Source: Hippopus hippopus
Taxonomy: Eukaryota > Mollusca > Bivalvia > Cardiida > Cardiidae
Assembly: GCA_946811185.2 (NCBI GenBank)
Contig: OX328100.1
Location: 16,976,999 to 17,040,998, forward strand
Reading direction: 5' to 3'
Length of the DNA: 64,000 nt
Positions 31,549 through 42,639 of this stretch are shown here, one piece after another. The first letter of the stretch is position 1, and the number at the start of each line of letters is the position of its first letter. The translations under genes and the position numbers were made by a program. Below the pieces are notes generated by a model that saw only the letters and a program-made list of their open reading frames with translations, made no database searches and had not been told where the DNA came from.

Positions 31549-32811
31549 TTATTCACTAGGGTGACATTGCAGTTCGTACATGCGATAACTGATTAAGAGA
31601 ATAGTCTGGCTAATTCTTCTGTTGTCTTGGAATGTGGTTCGATCATTTAAGACATTTGATGAAAGGATAGCATTCAAAAGTTGACTCAATTTTACTTTTT
31701 GACGATCACAAACAAAACTAAATAGAAGTCCCCTCCACATCCCCACAATTTCGTGGTAATATTGTGGCACAAATTCATTCCTTAAAATGTGAAGTTTCCG
31801 ATTTGTAGATTTGTAGCAAGTAACAAGAAAGTTCACACAACGATGAACAAGCACATAATAAGAAATGTTCTGAAACGTAACAGTTTATTTCCTATTTGTA
31901 CTTCAGTTTGTCAACACAATCCACACTAAAACTAGTCAAGACACTGCCCTATTCAGAGATTTGGACTTTGAAATGTGACACTTATACTCAACACCACTGT
32001 TTCCCTCTGGTTAATCGTATGCCGTTTGCGGCATAAATCCACTGGTATGGCAACACAGTCATTCTTTAAATGCTGGTTCACACACTTCCTCCTCCAGTTA
32101 TTGATGGATAGTTTCTCTTTATTTAAAGCGCCATTAGATGTGCGCTGGATGTCATTTCAACCTGTATAATATTCTAGCAATATAAAACGCGGAGTTCCTT
32201 TGTTGCAGTTCATAGAACCTTAACTTGACATGTAACTTTTCAAAGCTTTACCAAAGTGAATTGTTTTGGGAGTCATTTAAGCTGGGAAAATATTTGACCA
32301 AATGCTTTACGGTTGAATAAAAGATCTTTTAATTGTCCTACTAGTTAACGAAAAGTCTTTTAGATCGTCTTATTTTTTCAGTTATTGAAAAAATGCAGTT
32401 AGACTTGGACACGATGCAATCTTTTAAGCCCTTTAAGGCTTTATAAAAAATTACCAAGTTTTTACAGCACCAAAGATGATGGTTTAGAAGTATTTCTGGA
32501 TCTTGAATACTGACTAAACATTTATCAGCGGCTGAATTGCTTGCATATCAAATAGAGTCTTACAAAAAGCAATCTTGAACTCTGTGCAGTACCTATGTCT
32601 TAATCGAAAATGAATTATTGTATTTTTTTCTCAAAGAGGGATTAAACTTTCTGAGTTGACAAATTTCGCGCAGAAAGGTTGATTTAAGACATTTCTGTGT
32701 TTTCAAGACCAAAAAAGATTCAATATTGAAGTAAGTCACATCCAGCAGTTTTCTTTCTTCGTTTTCATTTCCCTTGAACAGTGCTATAAACGGTGCTATG
32801 CACAAGACCAA
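31549..32811 (-). pseudogene. Possible decayed coding sequence, unidentified
   Basis: On the minus strand a chain of stop-free segments of about 60-100 codons follows in order but in shifting frames: 32593-32811 (TYFNIESFLVLKTQKCLKS), about 32345-32540 (CLVSIQDPEILLNHHLWCCK), about 31935-32160 (LNKEKLSINNWRRKCVNQHL) and 31549-31854 (ILRNEFVPQYYHEIVGMWRG). There is no recognisable domain. It could equally be chance in AT-rich DNA. The area is free of MITEs. Confidence 0.25.
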
Positions 32812-32879
32812 ATCTCTTTGTCACCTTACTGTTACGCTATCAAGTTTCTTGGTGTGTTTCATATTACTAGCAGATGATT

Positions 32880-33111
32880 ATACTAACTCTTTATCTGATA
32901 AAAAGGAAAAGTTAAGACTTGTCCAAATTTGGAACATTTACAGACGACAAATTAAATGTGACTCGAATACTGAGAATTGTCATGGAGTAGGTTTAAGAAA
33001 TTCTGGAAAAATGGAAAAAAGCTGGTCAACAGGAGTTTCTCCATTTCAGTACTTTCAGGAGGCCTTTTCGTCAGGGTCGTTAAGACAAAGAATTGTATGG
33101 CAAAGGGTTAA
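32880..33111. mobile_element. Family A MITE, decayed core
   Basis: Ends CTCTTTATCTGATAAAAAGG and GTATGGCAAAGGGTTAA. The stem is mutated (GGAAAAAAGCTGGTCAACAG). Confidence 0.65.
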
Positions 33112-33283
33112 ACCGTTGACCAGTTCTTCTCCAGAGCTCAAACCAAGACGTCAACTATGGATACAATAATTCTATAAGTGTAATTATCCTAAAAAATGAG
33201 GCTGTTATTGGCTTGTACATAGCACTGTAAATTCTTAAATGCTTCGAGTTTAATTAAACCCTGGCATCACGTATTGTGAATTG

Positions 33284-34054
33284 TTATAAAGCAGCTTGTT
33301 GAGCGTATTTCGCAACAACATCAGGACTGTATTTAATGAAAGGTTTCATGTCGTCGGTCAAGGTCACTGACCTACTGTATCCCTTAGGAGCAGGTTTGTT
33401 GTTCATGTGTTTTAAACTAGCACGTAGATGATCGAGAGGTGGAAGTTTAGCGTCCCCGTGATATGGATCTGGACTGTTTGTTGTAAGTCTATGACTCAAA
33501 GAATATTGGGTTTGAGTTCGTAACAATGGCGACATGGAAGTTGGTGGAGTAAACTTCCCACCACTTACCGTTAATTTTGGGCGCTGTTTCCCTTTCTTTT
33601 CCTCGTAAAGTTTATGTACAACTGATCCTTTTTTTATTCTTTCTTTATTATACTGCAAGTCTCTGTCACGTGCTCTTTTATCCGGATGTGATCTTGGTCG
33701 GATAGCGAGACTTCCGGTATTTTCTTGTCCTTCAATCCAAATCATGTCCTCGTGAATATTGTCGTTCAGTCTATTCGCGACCACTTGACGATCTAGTACT
33801 GCCATCTGGCGCGATGTTGACGCATTACTCTGTGTACTTTTATTAGTTTGACGAGATTCAGTCCGACTGTCTGCCTTGTTTTCTTTATCAGTTATTGGCA
33901 GCCGCTGTTGTTGTTGGCTGTCGAGTTTGGCTGTTAACTTTTGTCTTGTTCTGGGAACAGATGTCTTGGCCCGTAGTAATTCGGCTTCATCCACTTTTAG
34001 GTGATTAATTTGGATTGGCTCAAAATAGACGTTACCATTGTAGCCCCGCCATGC
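33284..34054 (-). CDS. Unrecognised gene, last coding exon
   Basis: The acceptor is tttctttacag before AWRGYNGNVYFEPIQINHLK; the open frame upstream of that point is intronic read-through. 256 codons and stop. Low-complexity QQQQRLPITDKENKADSRTE is followed by HEDMIWIEGQENTGSLAIRP, KLTVSGGKFTPPTSMSPLLR and the C-terminal block. Confidence 0.82.
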   Translation of the reverse strand, partial: AWRGYNGNVYFEPIQINHLKVDEAELLRAKTSVPRTRQKLTAKLDSQQQQRLPITDKENKADSRTESRQTNKSTQSNASTSRQMAVLDRQVVANRLNDNIHEDMIWIEGQENTGSLAIRPRSHPDKRARDRDLQYNKERIKKGSVVHKLYEEKKGKQRPKLTVSGGKFTPPTSMSPLLRTQTQYSLSHRLTTNSPDPYHGDAKLPPLDHLRASLKHMNNKPAPKGYSRSVTLTDDMKPFIKYSPDVVAKYAQQAAL

Positions 34055-37000
34055 CTGTAAAGAAATCATTATAGTTAGATCTGTCTCAGAGGCTGTCTTT
34101 ATTAAGCAACCAGCCTGTTTTAAAAGGTCAACGTTTGAGTTCGTATATGTGAAAGCTAAGAATGGATTTCCCTGCACCAACAAGGCACCTTCCCTCTGCA
34201 AGCTCTTTTCATTCATTCCCTGACTGCTTGCGCGATACAGGTTTCACAAAATAATTCAATAGAATACATTCAGTACATAGAAAAAAAATCAGCTATCGAA
34301 AAAGTAATCACAAGCAATGTTACTACTCTTGTTATTCTGTTATGTAGAGGCTATTAAACCAAGTATGAATTGCCCCACTCAACACTGAAAGTATATGATG
34401 AAAACTTCAAGAGAAGAAAACAGATGTTGCATACTTGACAAAGAATATCTATAGAACACAAAAATACAACATTGTTACTCAAATATTTGGCACAGCTGAG
34501 CTCGACATCATCTCCCTGTAAAGTCTACTATGTCCCAAGTTAATCTGGACAAGAGACTGAATCCTTAAGGTGTCGTATATACCAAACAGACATTTTCAGG
34601 ACAGTAGAGAGAGTCAGAATATTGCAGTTTCAAGGTTGGCTTTGTCTCCGACTTTTGACTACCCTGAAAAAATATTTCTTGAAAACATAGTGGGAAAAGG
34701 AGAAAATGCCGGTAAACAGCATTTTCTCTTTTCCCAGAATGTTGTCTATCACATCTAAGACAAATCTCACGATATGAACAATATCTAATTTGTCGTCTGC
34801 AAACTCTTTCAATTTGGACCAGTCTAATTTTTTTCGTTTGGTAAAAAGGTTAACCCTTAGGCTGCTAAAAGCGACTCACTGACCTTTTGCGGACAGTGTA
34901 GATTAAGATCAGACTGCACAGAACGTGCAGTCTGATCTTGAATCTACACTGTCCGTTAAGGAGATATTTTTCTCCAGAAATGAAGTTTGAAGTAGCATTA
35001 TTCGGGTTTTTACTACTGGCTTGAAAGTTTAATTTAACTTATTTTGCAGGATAAAGGTTAAGGGTTAAGTTCTGTAATGTTTATACAATAGAGATACGGG
35101 TACCTTTAATGGTTCCATTGGTAACGGCTTATCCTGTGTCACGTAGAAGTATTTGGGAGACTGTATACCAAATGGCAAACCGTTTTCTGTTTGATCTTGT
35201 TTCACACTGGTACACCGAGCCGACAAGAGGGACATGGCTCGGCGAAACATGGCCTCGCGGGACTCCAAGGCAAGTCGGGAAGCATTTCTGAAAATAGACA
35301 ATTAACTCTTTTAGTACCAATAATATAAACCGACTGAATCTTAAAGTAGATTGGTCCGTGGTCATGCAGATAACAAATCGTTTCAACACAGGTCAGCCTG
35401 CGCGGACTGCGCAGGCTGACCTGGGTCGATACTTTTTGCAGATGTATTAAGTTTACTTGGCTCCTTTATATTTTCTTAACCCTTTACACTGGGTACGACG
35501 GTCTCACTTCGACATTTTAATTAAAAATGCCTTTTTTTTTTTCTTCACAAAATGGGAAATTTACTCTTGATATAGCAAGCTCTTTCAAATATTATCGCAG
35601 TGTTTCCTGTACCGTTTGATGGCATAAACGTTGGTTGCATTTGCGACCAATGTAGCTCAAGATCTGGTTGCAGTAAACGTGTAGTCTGACCCTTGATCTA
35701 CACTTTTCGCTTTGCTAAAACACTATATAGACTAAAACAACAATGAAAATGCAACTATTTACTTCTTATATCTAGACGAAAAATATTTATCGGGGACATT
35801 CGTCGCTTTAAGAGTTAACTTCAGGTGCGGTCCTCAGTTTATCGTCCAAATGTTCGTATCGGACGATGGATTAACGCTTTGAGCACAAATTAAGCAAATG
35901 GGATACATGAAGCAATGTAGAAACCTTATTATATTCATCCAAGTTTCTACGTTGTACATTTAGAACATAAAAAAGATATAAGACAGTGTAGATACAAGAT
36001 CAGACAGCATATTCTGTACAGTCTGATCTTGATCTACACTGTCCGCCAAAGCAGCTTAACATCACCACTGGACACGGTAAAGGTGGAAATAAAATCGCTA
36101 AATGGTATGAACCAGTGTTTGTTTAACAAATGGATTTATTTAAACACAGTCATCTATGGTTAACCTTTTGAGGGTATGTGTATTGACACCTCTGTTGATT
36201 TTCCTTCGATCTCTGATGGAAGGATTTTGTTTGTTCGTAGCAAAGGTACTTAGATTTTGACAAACTTTGCTTTTTATAATATAGTGTATAAGACAGGGTG
36301 TCAAACTCATTTACTTGACGTACATGAACCCCTATCATTTGTTAGTACTTTTCACATATTTTTAAACTAGGATGACCTTTTGCGGACAGTAAAGATCGTG
36401 ATCAGACTGCACAAATGTGCAGTCTAATCTTTGATATACATTGTCCGATACGATATTTTCTTTCCGGTGAAATCTACTTTGAAAACGCAATATTTGGGTT
36501 TTCACTGTTAATTGAAATTTTCCTTTCGTTAATTTTCAGGGTTAACTTTGTCGTATTCTACAGTAAATTTTTCATCGATCTAATACGTTGAATGGAACAA
36601 ACGGATAAATATTAAGCGAGTAATTTAGGTCCAAACTTTGGAGGTGGACAAATATTTACCTTCCCACCGTAAAATTGAAATTCTAATACCACAGCGAATA
36701 TATTGAATACATCTGATTGGTCAGTGAAATTTGAATATCGGGTCTGAAATAATGATGTGATGCTAAAAATAGTTTTGACTAATAATACTTGTCTAATACG
36801 GTATGTATGAAGTCAGACCCCGAAAGAGGAAAAATCTGTTCGAAAGTTCCTGCTATATTATGAAACTAATCCTGATAGGCAAACGTTGCTAAAGTTTTAA
36901 ACAACAAAGTTAACATTAACTTTTTACCAGACAACAAAAATTTAGACTGGTCAATTCTGAAAGCGTTTGCCGTCGACGGATAGAATGTGTCCCAAATGAA

Positions 37001-40000
37001 TGGATTCGTCTTTGAAAGGGTAGAAATATTCTTGAAAAAAAAAAAAAAAAAAGAGAAAATGCTGATAACCAGCGCTTTCTCGTTTTTCCACAATTTTTCT
37101 TCAAGAGCCGTCTGCCTGAGGGTCGTAAAAACTCTGGATTGTTTGGCGAAAGGTTAACCCTTAGGCTGCTAGGCGCGACTCAACGACCTTTTGCGGACAG
37201 TGTAGATCAAGATCAGACTGCACAGAACGTGCAGTCTGATCATGATCTACACTGTCCGATAAGGAGATGTCTTCTCCCTTAAAAAATACCTTTGAAATAG
37301 CAAAGTTTGGGTTTACTATCGGTTTGAAAGGTTTATTTCACTTATTGAACAGGACAAGGGTAAACAGATCTGCTGCTCTAATATGTATTGTTGGGAAACA
37401 TGCACGTTTCAGTCCGAAATTCAATGGAAGCTCTTTTCTGTATTATTTCACACAATCATGTAGCTTGTAAATAGCCATTTCATATTCAAAGCACATTCTG
37501 AGTCACCCAGGTGTAAACATTACGTTAAATTTCATTCATTGATGAATGCAGTGAACGCAATGAAGTGCATGGGATACTGCATCTTTAACCACCCCCTTTC
37601 CATTCCTCTCCGCATTCCCCTGGAGTCTGATTGCTTGAATACTCTTTTCCTGACCGTGAGAAAGATGTTACTGAAACCTGACCGGAAACTTTTGTTTGCG
37701 AATGATCTGTAACTTATCAATACATTCGTTTAAAGTGTTGTCATAATCGAACTGATGAAAATTAGCTAATAAGATATAATACGTCATTGATTCGAACTGT
37801 CCGATACCGACGCTTCTCACGACTGTTTGTTACACAGCCTGATAGGTAATAATACAAAGGACCTTTACTCCTGCGTACATAACAAAATTTATTGAAAATT
37901 GTAGAAAGTGAAGAAGACGCAAAATTGCGTCTACGGACATGCGAACAGATAGACGGGCAATCTAATGCCTGTATATGTTACAGTAAATCTGTGAAACTAG
38001 GAATTTCACGAAATTCCTAAAAAAATCAGGAAATTCGTGAAATGACTGTTTCACTTAGGGATTTCACGAAATGCCTGATTTTTTCAGGAATTTCGTGAAA
38101 TGACTGAATATCGTTAGACACTTTTAGACAGATTTACTACAGACCTTTTCATGATTCAGGAAATGTGTGAAATGATGTGTCTTTTAAACAGCTCTTCTGT
38201 TACTTAATGACTAACTCTTTATAACTTGTTTTAATTTCATTGATTAATCGCATGCTTATTGACTTGCTTAAAAAATCTGAGTTCATATTGCATTTTATTG
38301 ATTCTGGAAATGAGTAAAATGATGTGTCCTTTAAACAGTTGTGTGATACTTAATAACTAATTCATTATACCTTGCTATTTTTTCGCATGCTTATTGACTT
38401 GTTTAAAAAATCTGAGTTCATATTGCATTTTATTGATTCAGGAAATGTGTGAAATGATGTGTCCTTTAAACAGTTGATACTTAATAACTCACTCTTTATA
38501 ACTTGCTAGTTTTCTTTAATTAAAAACATACTTATTGACTTGCTTAAAAATTTTGAACCCATGTTGCATTTTATCGTAAAAAAAAAAATCTGACATGCAT
38601 TAATTTGAAATTTAAAGATATCAAAAATACATAAGTTGATACAAATAGATTGATTTGTTTGCAGGTGCAGCGGCTTTGCAATAGTATACGTCATGATAGT
38701 CTGACTTATAAAAACAAAAACTAAGAATTTGACATTTGATAACTCTCAAGTGATATTTACTCGTACATACCAGTTTAACTGATATGCTTTCTGAGTTTGT
38801 TCAACTGACATGTACTTGGGAAATGGTAAATCATAACTGTTCTTAAAGTATTCAATATACATGTAATAGGTTTTAGAATCATTAACTTATTTTAATGCTT
38901 AACCCTTTCCTACATTGAGAGAAAAAGTGAGTTTGGACTGAATGAGTAATTTCATATTTTGTCTCAGTATTTGTAAGTATGAAAATGAGAGATATGTATG
39001 ATAGCAATTAAAACAGTTAAAACATCTTAACAGAATGAAATATTTTCTCAATATTCATAGCTGAAACGCAGCAGGGCTTTTGTCACCGCGTGGTTTCCGT
39101 CGTCCGTCTTTCCGTCTGTTTGTTAGTCTTTTTCTTGTTTACGTAATAAAGTCTGCATTTGTGGTTGAATTTTCGTGAAACTTACACAGTTTGTTTATAT
39201 CATTAATAGTTCAATCTGACAATTAGTAAGCAAAAGGTAGCCGTTTAAATTTGAAGATATACATTTTTTGTTAACACGATAGCATGCAAGTCGGCCGTTT
39301 GATTCAGTTCTTTTGAAACTTGCACAGTTTATGTGAACCATCAAGGAACTGAAACCTGTCAAAATGAAGAAAACTCTGCAGTCAGTTTAGGAAAAGCAGC
39401 CATTTGATGATTTAGTCTCGTTTACTCAACACAGTCCATATTATTGGTCACATTTCTTTGAAGCTTGCAGGGATTGTTTTATACAGTGAGTTCTTAAACC
39501 CAATCAAATTTTGCTGCATTCCAAAGTATTAGTTTTGACAATCTTTATTTCAATTACTTCACCATTTGTTCAGCTCACCATGTCTTCGTACTATGCTATT
39601 TTAGTAGGTTCAAGCGCAGTTGCAACAAACTCTCCCCCCTTTTTGTGTGTGTGTTTATTTCAATTACTTCACTATTTGTTCAGCTCACCATGTCTACTTA
39701 CTATGCTATTTTAGTGGGTTCGAGCCCAGTTGCAACAAACCCTTCCCTTTTTGTGTGTGTGTGTTTGTCTTTTCCCTTTTTGCATCATGAATGAATGATT
39801 TATGCCAGAAAATAAGCAAATTCTCGGTCAATAGAACGATTCAGACCCTGAAGGGCCTCTAGTTTATGTAATATCTTGTCGAGTTCATTTTTCATGTAGT
39901 TTGTCAAACAGGTAAAATTTCATGAATAAATATAAGAATAAACAAGTCACATTTTAGAAAGAAACTGTTGAAAAAGATGTAGGAAAGGAAAAAAAGTTTG

Positions 40001-42605
40001 TAACCAATATTTTCTCCTTTTCCAAGAATGTGTTCTATCCTTTCTTTGACAAATCTTAGCGGAATGGAACAGAGCATCATTTATTTGACAAAAACTGTAC
40101 ATGGTGTATAAAAAGCGTTTGAATCTAAAAATTAGTTGTCTAGTACAGAGTTAAAAGTATTTCAGTCATCCAAAATTATCTGAATGATACAGAAATATTG
40201 GGACTTATCAATATCATATTGCCAATCAATAAAATAATGAAGATGAAGTCATTTCAGGAAATTCATGAAATGACTGAAGGTATTTTCTAGTCATTTCACG
40301 AAATTCCTGAAAAAAATCAGGCATTTCGCGAAATTCCTAAGTGAAACAGTCATTTCACGAATTTCCTGACTTTTTTAGGAATTTCATGAAATTCCTAGTT
40401 TCACAGATTTACTGTAACATATACATACTAAACCCCGCCCCCCCCCCCCCCAATTGTTGGTGTGTTTGGAGAGGGGAAGGGGTTAAAATTAATGAAAAGC
40501 GTACAGATTTTCAAAGCTCAATGTCAACAGGACACTTAGACAAAGTATGTAACTCAGCCCTTTTCCACACGATACCGTGTTTGAACGACCCTGAGTGAGA
40601 GAGCTTTTAAAAACGTTGTTGTAAAAGAAAAAGATGCTGGGAGCCAACGTTTTTTAGTTTTTCCACAACATTTTCTATTTATCAAATTCAAACATGTCAT
40701 TTGAACCATTTTTAACTTGCCGTCTACAACTGCCTTCAATTTTGATAAGTCTAAATTTTTTTTTCGCTCGGTAAAGGGTTTATTCAATGCCCCAAGTATT
40801 AATCAAAGCAATAGTAGGTTATCTACGGTGCTCAAAACATGGGCCTTCATGTTTCTCTCGTAATACGTAATTTCCAGGAAAATGCGGAGGGTATAATAAG
40901 GCTAGTCTGCAAGACACTTAATCAGGAAGACTTAAGATGTGAAACGATCGCCTTATGGTTAACCGTTATTAGTCCGGAAAATATCCTTCTAAAGTCGATC
41001 GTTATAAATCTGAAAAGGATCCATCTATGTTTGATCGTTATAAATCGGTACAGGAGCGGTGTATGATTGATCTTGAAAGGATCGACTTATGACTTGTTAT
41101 AAATCGGTACAGGAGCCATGTATAACTTATCGTTATAAATCGGTACAGGAGCCATGTATAACTTATCGTTATAAATCGGTACAGGAGCGATTTCTGATTG
41201 ATCGTTATAAATCTGGAAAGGATCGATCTATTATCCTGTACATGGGCGGTGTAAGATTAAAGTTGATCGTTCAGAATCGGGAAAAGATCGTTCTATGATT
41301 GCAGTTATAAATCTGGAAAAGATTGTTCTATGACTTACGGTTAAAAATCTGGGAAAGATCGTTCTATGATTGGCTGTTATAAATGTGGAAAAGATCGTTC
41401 TATGATTGACACTTATAAATCTGGAAAAGATCGTTCTATGATTGACAGTTACAAATCTGGAAAAGATCGTTCAATGATTTACGGTTATAAATCTGGGAAA
41501 GATCGTTCTGTGATTGACAGTTATAAATATGAAAAAGATCATTCTATGATTGACGGTTATAAATGTGGAAAAGATCGTTCTATGATTGACAGTTATAAAT
41601 CTGAGAAAGATCGTTCTATGATTGACAGTTATAAATGTGGGAAAGATCGTTCTTTGATTGACGTTTATAAATGTGGTAAAGATCGTTCTATGATTGACAG
41701 TTATAAATCTGGAAAAGATCGTTCTATGATTGACAGTTACAAATCTGGAAAAGATCGTTCAATGATTTACGGTTATAAATCTGGGAAAGATCGTTCTATG
41801 ATTGACAGTTATAAATATGAAAAAGATCATTCTATGATTGACGGTTATAAATGTGGAAAAGATCGTTCTATGATTGACAGTTACAAATCTGAGAAAGATC
41901 GTTCTATGATTGACAGTTATAAATGTGGGAAAGATCGTTCTTTGATTGACGTTTATAAATATGGAAAAGATCGTTCTATGATTGACGGTTACAAATCTGG
42001 AAAAGATCTGTCTATAATTGACGGTTACAAATATGGAAAAGATCGTTCTATGATTGACGATTATAATATGAAAAAGATCGTTCTATGATTGACGGTTATA
42101 AATCTGGAAAAGATCGTTCGATGATTGACGGTTATAAATTTTGAAAAGATCGTTCTATGATTGATGGTTATAGATATGGAAAAGATCGTTCTATGATTGA
42201 CGGTAACAAATCTGGAAAACATCGTTCTATATTTGACGGTTATAAATCTTGGAAAGATCGTTCATGGTTGAATGTCATAAATCTGGAAAGGACCGTTCTA
42301 TGATTGACGATTATAAATCTGGGAAAGATCGTTCTATGATTGATGGTCATAAATATGGAAAGGATCGTTTTATGATTGACGGTTATAACTTTGGAAAAGA
42401 TCGTTTTATGATTGACGGATATAAATATGAACAGGATCGTTCTGTGATTGACGGTTATAAATGTAGAAATCGTTCTACGATTGAGTGTAATAAATCTGGA
42501 ATAGATCGTTCTCCGAGGAATAGTTACAAGTCTATAAAAGATAATTTTTCCAGTGATTTTTATAAATCTATAATACTTTTCAAAGTATTCAAACTACCCG
42601 TTGAT

Positions 42606-42639
<34 letters not shown>

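Larger units (their letters stand above)
27415..33283. other. Intergenic region between two convergent genes
   Basis: DYNC2H1 (plus) and the minus-strand gene below end toward each other 5.9 kb apart. The region holds the Tc1 relic, several family A copies, a family B element carrying a 162-bp array, and a suspect decayed coding stretch. DYNC2H1 3' UTR presumably begins here; its end was not located. Confidence 0.8.
37971..40424. mobile_element. 2.45-kb element with 134-bp terminal inverted repeats
   Basis: Left arm 37971-38104 and right arm 40291-40424 are reverse complements, starting GTATATGTTACAGTAAATCT. Inside each arm, ATTTCACGAAATTCCT palindromes recur. No transposase frame lies inside. 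The interior has three units of about 135-147 bp (38153-38560), a 110-bp tandem duplication (39545-39765) and a family A remnant. Confidence 0.8.

Noticed and set aside
34055..34216. N-terminal extension of the last minus-strand exon to a Met at 34216
   Set aside because: A strong acceptor (tttctttacag) at 34055 and exact phase match with the exon at 35104-35287 make this part intronic.
40985..42560. CRISPR-like array
   Set aside because: 36-bp units are directly tandem with no unique spacers, in an animal genome.
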